In this document: piece after piece, positions 18,013 to 26,463 of the stretch
Layout: every line of letters starts with the position of its first letter
Numbering within the stretch: position 1 is the first letter of the stretch
Assembly (NCBI GenBank): GCA_026195895.1
Contig: JAPHRO010000040.1
Span: 1-64,000, forward strand
Source of the DNA: Gammaproteobacteria bacterium
GTDB lineage: Bacteria > Pseudomonadota > Gammaproteobacteria > SZUA-229
Direction of reading: 5' to 3'
Length of the DNA stretch: 64,000 nucleotides
Notes under the pieces: model-generated
Told to the model about the DNA's origin: nothing
Seen by the model: only the letters and a program-made list of their open reading frames with translations
The model's database searches: none
Position numbers and translations under genes: made by a program

Positions 18013-19034
18013 TAATTTTTTTCCTGTGCCGAACGATAGGTTTTTAGCAGTTGTTTACTGCGCGTGAAATATTGTTCAGGGATATAATTGCTCCTGGCCA
18101 GAATTTCTGCAGCCTCATCTCGTATATCCAGCATTGCCTGTTTTTCTTTTTCATTCCAGTCCCACATGAATTCAATTCCGCTCTGCTTTAGCAGGTCAAT
18201 GCTTTTTTGATTGTCGCGTCGTGATATTTTGTTTATTTTTTCACCCGTGGCTTTGCCGGTAGTGCTTAACAGTTGCTGAAGATCTGCGGGCAGTTTGTTG
18301 AAAAAATGCTGGCTGACAATCAGTCCTCCGATTGCATTAGTGGCTGGAAGTATGGAGGCGTAGTTAACTTTGGTATGCCATTGCATGGCCAGCGCGCCAA
18401 ATGGGGAATTAAAAACGGTATCTATACTGCCATGTTTGGCTGAAAGCTGAGTGTATACATCCATGATTGATAGTGGTACAGGTGATATTCCTGCAACCTG
18501 AGTTAATGCTTCTCCCATAGGGTCACCTTGCCAGATCCAGATTCGACGTTGTTTCATTTCTTCAAGAGAACCAATGGGCTGCTTGGAGAAAAAATGAATA
18601 AAACCAACTTCAGGCCAGCCAAGTAGTTTAAATCCCTGTTTGTTAAAACCTGCCTCGATATCAGGCATAATTTGTTTCCGTACATAATCGGATTCATCGG
18701 TATTGCGGAAAAGAAATGGCATTTCCAGTACGCGGGCCGGCGAAAAAATTCGCCCTATTCCGTAGCCGGTAAAAAAAGCACCCTGTAACTGACGGCTTCT
18801 TATTTTGCGTAATACATCCGGTTCATCACCCATGACGCCGCCGGGATAGATTTTGAACTTTAGGCGGCCATTGCTTTGCCTGTAGATTTCATCGGCCCAG
18901 CTATTGATTTCGTTCATCCATGCGGTATCGTCTGGAACCAGGGTGGCAAATTTAAGGGTATATTGTTCTTTGCTAAATGCGCTAAGAGATGAACAGCATA
19001 GACTAAAAAATAAAAGCAGTTTTATTAAAACCAT
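18012..19034 (-). CDS. dctP: TRAP transporter periplasmic substrate-binding protein (DctP type)
   Basis: 340 aa with a Sec signal peptide (about residues 1-21). The mature part starts with the DctP-type fold (YTLKFATLVPDDTAW, then GRLKFKIYPGGVMGDEPDV). It contains the usual arginine-bearing binding region (RRIWIWQGDPMGEAL). The paired TPR lipoprotein just upstream identifies it as the TatP-like partner of a TPR-associated TRAP system. These are thought to handle hydrophobic ligands, although the ligand here is unknown. Its start overlaps the end of the TatT gene by 10 bp. Confidence 0.9.
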   Translation of the reverse strand: MVLIKLLLFFSLCCSSLSAFSKEQYTLKFATLVPDDTAWMNEINSWADEIYRQSNGRLKFKIYPGGVMGDEPDVLRKIRSRQLQGAFFTGYGIGRIFSPARVLEMPFLFRNTDESDYVRKQIMPDIEAGFNKQGFKLLGWPEVGFIHFFSKQPIGSLEEMKQRRIWIWQGDPMGEALTQVAGISPVPLSIMDVYTQLSAKHGSIDTVFNSPFGALAMQWHTKVNYASILPATNAIGGLIVSQHFFNKLPADLQQLLSTTGKATGEKINKISRRDNQKSIDLLKQSGIEFMWDWNEKEKQAMLDIRDEAAEILARSNYIPEQYFTRSKQLLKTYRSAQEKN

Positions 19035-19894
19035 TGTGATTCCTTGTCGAGTAACAGGGCTGCTTTTTGTCTGGCAATGTTATTGATTAATGACTGTTCA
19101 GGATAAATATCCTCTGCGCTGTTAATGATGCCTGTAAGCCTGGAATGGAAAGACTGTTGATCATAGCGCTGACGGTCCAGGTATTGTGCGCGTAACAGGT
19201 CAATAATGAGTAATTTGTTTTCATTGTGTTTGTTAGCTTTATCAAAATATTTTTCTGCTAATGCAAAATCTCCGCCTAACATAGGTGAGCGACTACCATA
19301 ATATACGCCAAAGAAAATGTTTGGACCGCTCATAAAAAAGTGCTCGTCCAGTTCCAGTGCCCGTTGCATTAAAATCACTGCCATGGGGAGTTGCGCCAGG
19401 CTTGCCGCTTTGTCACGATTGAGATCAATCCATTTTGCCCAGCAGGAGGCGGCCCAGAATAATGCAGGAACGGAATCATCATTGAGTTGTTTAATAGCTG
19501 TTTGTAGTTTGTTTGGATCCCCATAGAAAAAGCCATGTTCTATACCCTGGTTAATGAGAATGTTCCTGGCATGTAAAAAACCCCGGTAGTAGAAATTCGC
19601 AGCACGCTGTTTTTTGATGTCTTCTACGAAGCCAAAAGCGTAGCCATAATAAGCCTGTGCCAAATAAGCCTGTAGCTGGCTGTTACCAGGATCGTTAATT
19701 AACATGCCTTCCATGAGTTCGATGTTTGGAGGGAAGGCGGCTTTTGCTAATTCCAGGTCGGTTTCTTTGTTTAATGCAGTAATGCCACCTTCAATCATGG
19801 GCATTGACATGCGTACGGTCATTTGTTTTATTGAACAGGAAGCCAGCAATATTAAGGTCAGAGAGAGGCAGACGGTTTTAAATAGATGATTCAT
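19025..19894 (-). CDS. tatT: TatT-like TPR lipoprotein of a TRAP transporter
   Basis: 289 aa with a lipoprotein signal and lipobox LASC (Cys20). The mature protein is all-helical. The conserved block around GPNIFFGVYYGSRSPMLGG and DKANKHNENKLL matches the TRAP-associated TatT family first described for Treponema pallidum. TatT forms a trimer with a pore and docks the substrate-binding protein TatP. It is the first gene of the tatT-dctP-dctQ-dctM operon. The membrane in which it sits here (inner or outer) cannot be told. Confidence 0.82.
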   Translation of the reverse strand: MNHLFKTVCLSLTLILLASCSIKQMTVRMSMPMIEGGITALNKETDLELAKAAFPPNIELMEGMLINDPGNSQLQAYLAQAYYGYAFGFVEDIKKQRAANFYYRGFLHARNILINQGIEHGFFYGDPNKLQTAIKQLNDDSVPALFWAASCWAKWIDLNRDKAASLAQLPMAVILMQRALELDEHFFMSGPNIFFGVYYGSRSPMLGGDFALAEKYFDKANKHNENKLLIIDLLRAQYLDRQRYDQQSFHSRLTGIINSAEDIYPEQSLINNIARQKAALLLDKESQWF

Positions 19895-19965
19895 TTGTTT
19901 TTATAAATCCGTATAAAAATTTGCATGAGCCTTAAAATACAGGGAATCCATCATTCTGTTTATGC

Positions 19966-21180
19966 TTAGTTGCTGGCCAGCTGAAGACTTTCCCAGTCAT
20001 TTTCTTCAATTTCGTAAATATGCTCTTCTATAACAGAAGGATCAAATTTTTTCACACCCAGTAAAGCGTAATATGAGAAAGGTCGCTGATGTTTTTTATT
20101 GTAGCGATAAACCAGAAAATAGCCCTCGGCTATATGGCGTCGGTCTTCATCGGTCAGCTTGTCAGGGTGGCCATACAAAGCAGGTAATGTGATGGTGCGT
20201 CCGATGAGTAATTTATTGGGGTTGTAAATATATTTGCTATTGGCCTGATAAATATGCGGCCAGTAAAATGGATTGATATAATTTTTCTTTGATAAGCGCC
20301 AGAGGCTGTCGCCATTCACCAGATGGTGAGATTTTTCGGGAAAAAATGCTGCGGGTTTATTCTCTGTAACCATCGATTCGCTGTTGGTTGCTATCACATT
20401 GACAGTGGCTTGTTCGATGGGTGCTACTGGTTCAGGCTCATTGGCATATTGCAGAATGGCTGGCTCAAGGCTAATGGTTTCAGTTGTTTTTTGTGTGGCT
20501 GCTGGAGCCACCTGTTTTTTTTCGTCCACGACTTCGGTGGTGAGTGAGTTGATATTATTCGTATTGCTTTTGCCTGAGGTGTCGATGGTCAGAGTAGTTT
20601 CTGTTTCTATAGCAGGCTGATATAAATAAAATGCAAAGGCTGCGATTATCAGTGCGGCCGCAATTGATTTTATTGGCGGTTGATTACTGGATTTAATATC
20701 GGTATTTTTGTGTTTAATATTTTTACTTAAATAAGGTTCTCTGATAATTGTTTTTTGATTATTGGAATCAGTTGCAGTGGGTGAGGTTGCCGTGCTCGAT
20801 TGAGCTGCGGTGACGGTCGACTGGACTGGCGGTATGTTGCTGCTGATTTCTGCATTTGCTTTTGTTGCCGATATTGTCGCATCGTCCAGTTGCTGATCCT
20901 GAGTTTTATCTTTTAATGCTTTGGCCGGGGTAAATACAACACGAGGATGCGCGGCAATAATCAGGCTTTCACCGGTACGTGGGTTCCTTCCTTTGCGCTC
21001 CCGGGTCCAGTGAAGTTTAAAGCTGCCAAACTGATACAGCCGCACATGGCCATCATCGAGCAGGCCCTGTCGAATAGCATTAAAGAGTTCCCGGGAAAAA
21101 TTTCGCAGTAGTGTTTTATTGTCGCCGCTGATGCGAGCTATTTGATCACGAATAGCGCCTTCATGGATGCGCCCACTCAT
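19966..21180 (-). CDS. HU-like DNA-binding domain / transmembrane / LysM fusion protein
   Basis: 404 aa. Residues ~1-92 are an HU/IHF-type domain with a full beta-arm including the intercalating RNP tip (KGRNPRTGESL) and FTPAKALKD at the end. Residues ~93-168 are a Ser/Thr/Gln-rich linker. A single membrane segment spans ~171-189, with basic residues before it (cytoplasm in, C-terminus out). A periplasmic linker follows, then a LysM domain at ~286-332 (HHLVNGDSLWRLSKKNY ... NKLLIGRTI) and ~70 further residues. It would tie the nucleoid to the peptidoglycan. The ATG overlaps the stop of the second HU gene (ATGA), which implies coupled synthesis and probable heterodimers. Confidence 0.8.
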   Translation of the reverse strand: MSGRIHEGAIRDQIARISGDNKTLLRNFSRELFNAIRQGLLDDGHVRLYQFGSFKLHWTRERKGRNPRTGESLIIAAHPRVVFTPAKALKDKTQDQQLDDATISATKANAEISSNIPPVQSTVTAAQSSTATSPTATDSNNQKTIIREPYLSKNIKHKNTDIKSSNQPPIKSIAAALIIAAFAFYLYQPAIETETTLTIDTSGKSNTNNINSLTTEVVDEKKQVAPAATQKTTETISLEPAILQYANEPEPVAPIEQATVNVIATNSESMVTENKPAAFFPEKSHHLVNGDSLWRLSKKNYINPFYWPHIYQANSKYIYNPNKLLIGRTITLPALYGHPDKLTDEDRRHIAEGYFLVYRYNKKHQRPFSYYALLGVKKFDPSVIEEHIYEIEENDWESLQLASN

Positions 21181-21440
21181 GACGGCGGATCCTCTGGCTT
21201 CCAGGGTTTGACGAAGTCTTTTAATTTTTGTGAGGCGCGGAAAAACAGATTTTTTCGTCCGCTCTGAATATTGCGGCTATCCCGCAAGCCCAGTGTGCCA
21301 AAGCCACGGATGATCACATTTTTGCCTTCACCAAGATGTCGAGCCATTGCGTCCAGTTCCTGATGCAGCAATCTGTGGGCTTCTTTCTGGGTGATATTCA
21401 GTTGCTGAGCCAGCTGTCTAATGAGTTCGCTTGTCGTCAT
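21177..21440 (-). CDS. HU-family protein with short, Pro-less arm
   Basis: 87 aa, the length of a normal HU/IHF subunit. The helical N-terminal half (ELIRQLAQQLNITQKEAHRL) and NVIIRGFGTLGLRD fit the family. The arm then reads RNIQSGRKNLFFRAS, so the usual RNPxTG tip with its kinking proline is absent. It is probably able to dimerise but with altered DNA bending. It is the first gene of a two-gene operon with the membrane-bound HU-LysM protein and is best seen as its soluble partner. Confidence 0.78.
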   Translation of the reverse strand: MTTSELIRQLAQQLNITQKEAHRLLHQELDAMARHLGEGKNVIIRGFGTLGLRDSRNIQSGRKNLFFRASQKLKDFVKPWKPEDPPS

Positions 21441-21577
21441 AACAGGAAAAGTTAGCGGTAATTAATTTAACTATAGACCTAAAATTGCGATCTGGCAAAG
21501 TATGGCTAGTGTAAGTTGTTGATTATAAATAGATAAATTATCGATCATGGTGGGCATATATATACCCGGAAAAGCCT

Positions 21578-21586
21578 TGTTATAAT
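21578..21586 (+). promoter_or_regulatory. Extended -10 promoter for the 21616 operon
   Basis: TG-T-TATAAT (21578-21586) matches the extended -10 consensus of sigma-70 exactly. Thirty bases downstream is the ATG at 21616, preceded by CAGGAA at 21608-21613 as ribosome-binding site. No good -35 is apparent, as is usual for extended -10 promoters. The region faces away from the HU operon, whose start is at 21440. Confidence 0.55.
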
Positions 21587-21615
21587 GGGCTCCTTTTAGC
21601 GATCGACAGGAACCC

Positions 21616-22005
21616 ATGGCAGCCGACAATACCCTGCTTACCATCATAGAATTAGGCGGTTATCCTAATTTTTCCCCCCTGTACCAGCGCAAGGGTTTTC
21701 AAACTGAAATTATTGATAGTATGCGCAAGGCCATCAAGTGGCTGAAAAAGAATCAGCCCAAAGTGATTGTGGCGGAGTTTAATTTTCAGATTGATTTTCG
21801 AGATCGAAGCAGTAACCTGGATTCGCTGATGGCGGTATTGCAGCGCATGCCCGATACCCGGCTCATCGTATTCTATGATCAGGATCAGCGGCCACAACTG
21901 GATGATTTTCTGGCGGTGTATCCGGTTTTTGAAATCATCGCTTTCCCGATCGAGGAGCAGGCTCTGGAAGCGGCGCTGGATCGTGCCATAGAGGAGGCTG
22001 CATGA
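21616..22005 (+). CDS. Pseudo-receiver-like protein
   Basis: 129 aa, soluble. The alternation of hydrophobic strands and helices (LLTIIELGG, PKVIVAEFNFQ, TRLIVFYD, FEIIAFPI) resembles a CheY-like receiver. However, the acidic pair and the phospho-acceptor Asp are not in their usual places, so phosphorylation is unlikely. This assignment is structural reasoning from the pattern, not a clear family match. The stop overlaps the next start (ATGA). Confidence 0.6.
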   Translation: MAADNTLLTIIELGGYPNFSPLYQRKGFQTEIIDSMRKAIKWLKKNQPKVIVAEFNFQIDFRDRSSNLDSLMAVLQRMPDTRLIVFYDQDQRPQLDDFLAVYPVFEIIAFPIEEQALEAALDRAIEEAA

Positions 22006-22685
22006 GCGTCATGTTTAGCCAGTATCCGGGAACGCGCGAGCGTCATTTACAACGCAAGTTCGAGAATCCACTATTTGGCGATGAGCCGGTCAGTTTGCTG
22101 GATATCCAGCAGGCGCAGCAACAGGATGCGCAGGAAGTGGATGATTTTATGAATGAATTCCGTGATCTGGTACAGCGGGCGGTGGAGCTGGAGGCCAATG
22201 CGGAGGCCGATGTAATTTTAAAGCTGAAAGAACAGCTGGATAAAAGCTACGAGCGTTGTACCGGGCTGGCCGGCGATCAGAGCGAGATCAAGCAAATGCT
22301 CAGGCGGCTGGTGGCAGCTATTATGCAGTCCATGTGGCAGGCCATTGGTCAGGACGCGCAGGCGCATGCCAAACTGCAGATGGAAGAGCAGGCGCGAGAA
22401 TCCCATTTCGCCATGCTGGAAAATCCACTGATTTCCGATTTGCTCAGACCGGATAGCTGTATTGGTGAAGATGATCTGGTGCCGACCCTGTTGAGTGAAT
22501 CACGAGAAGCCGTATTGCTTGCCATGCAAATGTTTATACCGGAACAGCAGGCGGTAGTGTGCAAGAAGGCCGGCGAGTTAATTGCACAATGCGCGGATTC
22601 CGATTCTGCTGCAATAACAACAGCCAGACAGCGCCTGCTGGATATGGAAACCGCCCTCCAGCCTGGTAACCAGATGCCGGGTTAG
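22002..22685 (+). CDS. Unknown helical protein (227 aa)
   Basis: The start overlaps the stop of the pseudo-receiver gene by four bases, so the two are coupled. The chain is soluble and strongly helical, with coiled-coil-like Glu/Gln-rich stretches at ~35-80 (LLDIQQAQQQDAQEVDD) and ~105-145. No signal peptide, membrane segment or recognisable domain. Probably a partner of the gene before it. Confidence 0.65.
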   Translation: MSVMFSQYPGTRERHLQRKFENPLFGDEPVSLLDIQQAQQQDAQEVDDFMNEFRDLVQRAVELEANAEADVILKLKEQLDKSYERCTGLAGDQSEIKQMLRRLVAAIMQSMWQAIGQDAQAHAKLQMEEQARESHFAMLENPLISDLLRPDSCIGEDDLVPTLLSESREAVLLAMQMFIPEQQAVVCKKAGELIAQCADSDSAAITTARQRLLDMETALQPGNQMPG

Positions 22686-22794
22686 ATGCTGGCATGGGCT
22701 TGATATTTCAGCATAAGCCATAATATTAGTGTGTTGTATTAATCCGTGCTTTTCTATAAAAAGCACTTCTGCAAAAATATGAAGTTAAAGAGTT

Positions 22795-23502
22795 ATGAGT
22801 AAAGACGACGGTATAGTTCCACAGCAGGCCATTATCGAAGGTTCCGATGATGAACAGGCGAAAGCATTTTTAGCGGAGCGGCTGGCGAATTTAAAAAGTG
22901 ATTTAAATGCGCTGCCGGCAGATGCTAGCCCCACTGAACGGGCGCGTATTCAGCTTGATATGGCCAATGCCATGCTTGGGCTGGAGCAGGCAGAAGCAGC
23001 CTGGAATGAAGCGCGACAGGCGTTCGATGTTTTTATTGAACACGAGCAATGGCCCGATGCGGTGGAAGCCTGCGATATCATGTATCAGACAGATCAGCCC
23101 GCTTCTATTCTGGCGCTGGCCCATGGCGTCTGGTTGTCGGTTACTTATCCCATCGATCCCGAACACTCCATTGTGCTGCTGACTTATGTGGTGGATGAAA
23201 CACCCAAAGACTCAGACGGTGCTGCGGTTGCGGCGGCCACTGCACACTATATTGTAGGGCTGCGTGCCAGTGATGAGCAGCACGATAGCTTGAGTTTCCT
23301 GACCACCAATCTGATTGCCAAAGTTGGGCAGCGCCACGGTGATGTCAAGTCACAGGAAGCGCTGGATTTCTGGATGGAAAAAATGGAGCTGAATGATCCG
23401 CAGATTTTCCTGCCGCGTATGGCAACCGTGCTGGATGCAATTGTTCAGGACCAGTGGTGGTTTGATCGTGATGCTTTGCGGGAAAAACTGCCGGTTAATT
23501 AA
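22795..23502 (+). CDS. Unknown helical (TPR-like) protein (235 aa)
   Basis: It starts 109 bp after the previous gene; the ATG is preceded by AAAGAG. It is soluble and helical, with a repeat-like central part (LGLEQAEAAWNEARQAFD, then WPDAVEACDIMYQ) that resembles TPR helices, though no repeat consensus is clean. Possibly the third gene of the 21616 unit, although the gap could hold its own promoter. Function unknown. It converges on the SulP gene. Confidence 0.65.
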   Translation: MSKDDGIVPQQAIIEGSDDEQAKAFLAERLANLKSDLNALPADASPTERARIQLDMANAMLGLEQAEAAWNEARQAFDVFIEHEQWPDAVEACDIMYQTDQPASILALAHGVWLSVTYPIDPEHSIVLLTYVVDETPKDSDGAAVAAATAHYIVGLRASDEQHDSLSFLTTNLIAKVGQRHGDVKSQEALDFWMEKMELNDPQIFLPRMATVLDAIVQDQWWFDRDALREKLPVN

Positions 23503-23513
23503 CTCGCGTCACA

Positions 23514-25652
23514 TTACTCGGACAGCCGGCGCATTTCCGTGTCGGACCATCTGAGTCGATCGCTCAACTCACGACCCAGTCGCATGACCAGTTTAATCGC
23601 CGCGTCCGGGTTTTGTTGTTTCAGTAGTTGAAAACCATCGCTGTCCAGCATTAATAATTTAGCATCAGTAATGGCTCGAGCATCCGCCGTCCGCGGCCCT
23701 GGTTTCAGGAAAACAATTTCACCAAAAAATGCGCCGGCGCCAAATTTGGAAAGTCGCTTGTAGTGGTGATGTCCGTAGGGCAACAGAATATCGATTTCAC
23801 CTTCGGTCACAATAAATAATTCGCTGCCCATATCATTTGTTTTAAACAGGATTTCACCGGATTTAAGCGCCACCGGTTTCATGGCCTTTTGTAGCGTTGC
23901 TAAAACATCTGCGGATAAGCCGTAACAGAGATCGCTATCCTGTAGTGCTATCTGCTTGAGCGGTTTCTGTTTTTCGCCCAGTTTTTCCAGTAATTTATTT
24001 TCCGCATACTCGATGGCTTCATCGGCGTCGATAAATGTTCGTACCGGATAATTACCACTGTGATGCGGGCTGATCTGGCGTAATGTTTTTTCCACTTTCT
24101 GACTCAGACCTTTGCCTTTACGCACATTGGTGAAAATAAGTTCGCCATTTACCTTATGCAATCTATCCGCCATTTGTTGCAGCATGCGTACGGCGGTTAA
24201 ATCAACCTGCTGTACTCGCGCCATGTCGAGAATGATCGTTACCGGGCGACTGAGTTCAGCATTAAACTGTTCAAATAATTTATCGACGGTGCCAAAAAAC
24301 AGATTGCCTTTAAGTTCATAAATGAGTACCTCTTCGGCATGTTGCTGCAGTAGTGCTCGGTTCTTTTCGCTGCGTCGGCGTAACGATGGGTGCTGCGCAA
24401 CAGTGGAGCGCCGATGCACCACAGGTGACAGGATTTGTGCGCGCACGAACTGGAAAGTGGCCAGTAGCAAACCGACACCCACAGCAACCATCAGGTCATA
24501 GGCTACGGTGACCCCTGTTACCAGCAGTGCGGTGGATGCGTCAAGCCGACTGCGGCGACGTTTAAGCCAGAACAGAATGTCTCTTTCCAGCATGCTAATA
24601 ATGGCAACATGCAAAATGATGCCGGCCAGCACGCTGATCGGGAGTAATGCGGCAATCGGCCCCAGCAATACGATAACCAGCACAAAGGTGAGCGCACTGA
24701 TAATAGCTGCCCAGTAGCGACCTCCTGATTTGATGGCGACCAGTGAAGCGCCAGTGGTGCCAGCACCGGCTATGCCGCCAAACAGTGCGGCAACCATCTG
24801 GCCAATGCCCTGGCCGGTTAATTCGCGTTTGGCATGGTGGCGATCGGTCGTTGCCACATCAGCGACTACCGATGTTAACAGGCTATCCAGGGATGAAAGT
24901 ACGGCTAGCGCCAGGCTGACCGGCAGAATAATATCCCAGGGAATATTGTCCAGCGATGCAGGCATAACCAGCTGGATACTGGCAATATTGGGCAGACTGC
25001 CCACCACCCATTGATCGGGATAAGTAAAGCCGGTCACATTACTCAATATATGGAATATGACAGAACCGGTGAGCAGGCCAGAAACCGTGCCGGGAATCGC
25101 GGGTAAAAGTTTCGGCAGGAATGACATGGCGGCAAAAGTAACCAGTGCTGTCACCCAGGGGAGCCACAGCGTCTGCTGCAGCATCTGATCGAAGGCGAAT
25201 AAATCCAGCATATCCACCTGTGAATTTATCATCAGAATGGCAGAGCCGGTCATGAAGCCCGCGACGACCGGGTAGGGGATGAATTTAATCAGGCGGCCGC
25301 CACTGGATAGCCCGATAAGGATCTGGATGATGCCGGTGATAAACAGCATGATGGCTATATTGTTCACCAGCTCGGTGCCGGAAATACCGCGGGCGTTCAG
25401 GCTAACCAGTGCTCCGGCAACCAGCACCATGGTGGGGCCGGTGGGCGAGCTGACCATGCCGGTAGTGCCACCACTGAGTCCGGAGAAAAAACACAGGGCA
25501 ATGGCCGTAATCAGGCCGGCCATTGCCCCCAGTGCAGGATCCTGGCTATAGGGCGCCCACAGGGCGATACCGAAGGCGGTTGCCTGTGGCAACATGACTG
25601 CTGAGGCTGACAGCCCGCCCCAGAAGTCGCCCTTGTTGAAGCGTATTTTCAA
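23514..25652 (-). CDS. SulP-family anion transporter with STAS and cyclic-nucleotide-binding domains
   Basis: 712 aa from TTG 25652, chosen because AAAGGA lies seven bases upstream and the N-terminus then matches the family. About 10-12 membrane helices fill residues 10-415, including LPQATAFGIALWAP near the start. A STAS domain follows at ~440-560 (IILDMARVQQVDLTAVRML). The C-terminal ~130 residues form a cNMP-binding domain (GSELFIVTEGEIDIL, FGAGAFFGEIVFLKPG). SulP proteins carry sulfate, bicarbonate or dicarboxylates. The extra sensor domain suggests gating by cAMP or a similar ligand. A palindrome GTTATCGATAAC lies 46 bp upstream. Confidence 0.9.
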   Translation of the reverse strand: MKIRFNKGDFWGGLSASAVMLPQATAFGIALWAPYSQDPALGAMAGLITAIALCFFSGLSGGTTGMVSSPTGPTMVLVAGALVSLNARGISGTELVNNIAIMLFITGIIQILIGLSSGGRLIKFIPYPVVAGFMTGSAILMINSQVDMLDLFAFDQMLQQTLWLPWVTALVTFAAMSFLPKLLPAIPGTVSGLLTGSVIFHILSNVTGFTYPDQWVVGSLPNIASIQLVMPASLDNIPWDIILPVSLALAVLSSLDSLLTSVVADVATTDRHHAKRELTGQGIGQMVAALFGGIAGAGTTGASLVAIKSGGRYWAAIISALTFVLVIVLLGPIAALLPISVLAGIILHVAIISMLERDILFWLKRRRSRLDASTALLVTGVTVAYDLMVAVGVGLLLATFQFVRAQILSPVVHRRSTVAQHPSLRRRSEKNRALLQQHAEEVLIYELKGNLFFGTVDKLFEQFNAELSRPVTIILDMARVQQVDLTAVRMLQQMADRLHKVNGELIFTNVRKGKGLSQKVEKTLRQISPHHSGNYPVRTFIDADEAIEYAENKLLEKLGEKQKPLKQIALQDSDLCYGLSADVLATLQKAMKPVALKSGEILFKTNDMGSELFIVTEGEIDILLPYGHHHYKRLSKFGAGAFFGEIVFLKPGPRTADARAITDAKLLMLDSDGFQLLKQQNPDAAIKLVMRLGRELSDRLRWSDTEMRRLSE

Positions 25653-25697
25653 ACGGGGGTCCTTTTTTATTATCAGACTTATATTTTAATTGTAGTT

Positions 25698-25709
25698 GTT
25701 ATCGATAAC
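25698..25709. promoter_or_regulatory. 12-bp palindrome upstream of the SulP gene
   Basis: GTTATCGATAAC is a perfect palindrome in the 5' region of the SulP gene (start at 25652). Its position, 46 bp upstream of the start codon, fits an operator for a dimeric repressor or activator. The regulator is unknown; no adjacent regulator gene exists. A 12-bp palindrome can occur by chance. Confidence 0.3.
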
Positions 25710-25793
25710 GACTGAAAAAGGAGGTCGGCAATAGCCGGGAAAAAGCAGGAAGTTGACTGGACGGGCGCCGCCCGCCCTGGAACAGGGGTGTAT

Positions 25794-26078
25794 TTACTTG
25801 TTGTTATCGTCTTTTTTCATGCCATGCAAGTTGACGACATTGGAAGTCGGTGTTTCATCGGTAAATCGGGGGCGGTGCAGGCTAGGCTTGCCAGCTGCAT
25901 CGGCGATTTCTTTTTCTCGGGCTGCAATCAGTGAAAAACTCTGGCGGACATCTTCCATGGTCTGCTGGCTCAATGGATGGCGCATGCCGGGTTCCGGGGT
26001 GATTTCGCGCACAACGCTGGACAGCACCTTGCGCAGGGTGACCAGTATTTGCAATTCTTTCGATGTTTCCGAATCCAT
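25794..26078 (-). CDS. Small conserved-looking cytoplasmic protein (94 aa)
   Basis: ATG 26078. The soluble N-terminal half is helical (ELQILVTLRKVLSSVVRE). A Pro/Gly/Met segment (ITPEPGMRHPLSQQTMED) is followed by a second helix and a disordered Thr/Asn-rich tail. The centre looks strongly constrained, with ordered charged positions. I think I have seen this layout in gammaproteobacterial proteins of unknown function, but cannot name a family. It is an isolated gene on the minus strand, divergent from the 26186 gene. Confidence 0.65.
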   Translation of the reverse strand: MDSETSKELQILVTLRKVLSSVVREITPEPGMRHPLSQQTMEDVRQSFSLIAAREKEIADAAGKPSLHRPRFTDETPTSNVVNLHGMKKDDNNK

Positions 26079-26185
26079 AATGACTTCTACCTGTGGAAAA
26101 TTGTTGCATATTATATACTAATTTCAGTTATAATACCTGACTAATTTACTCGGTTTTATTGTCTATATCAACCAAAGGGTGCTGT

Positions 26186-26425
26186 ATGCCTTATTACGTA
26201 TTTCGAATTGAAGAAGCTGAATTGGCGATGCTGAAACAACTGGATCTGATTAAAGATTTCGAGTCTTTTAAAGAAGCGAAAAATTTTGCCAGAGAACAGA
26301 GGGCGGCGCAGCCGGAAGGCGATCAGGCAATTATTAAAGTGATGTTCGCTGACAACCAGCTAGCGGCTGAAGAAATGTTGATGGAAAAACGTGAACAGCC
26401 TATTGTGATGGAACACGAGAAATAG
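26186..26425 (+). CDS. Small unknown protein (79 aa)
   Basis: I chose ATG 26186 because AAAGGG at 26174-26179 is correctly spaced; a longer TTG frame from 26159 lacks a signal. The protein begins PYYVFRIEEAELAMLKQ and is soluble and helical. It has features of a small adaptor (LDLIKDFESFKEAKNFARE) but no named family. The next gene follows 38 bp later on the same strand. Confidence 0.65.
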   Translation: MPYYVFRIEEAELAMLKQLDLIKDFESFKEAKNFAREQRAAQPEGDQAIIKVMFADNQLAAEEMLMEKREQPIVMEHEK

Positions 26426-26463
26426 TTCTGCCATTATCCTGAATCCAATTCCCCCCCTTTACG

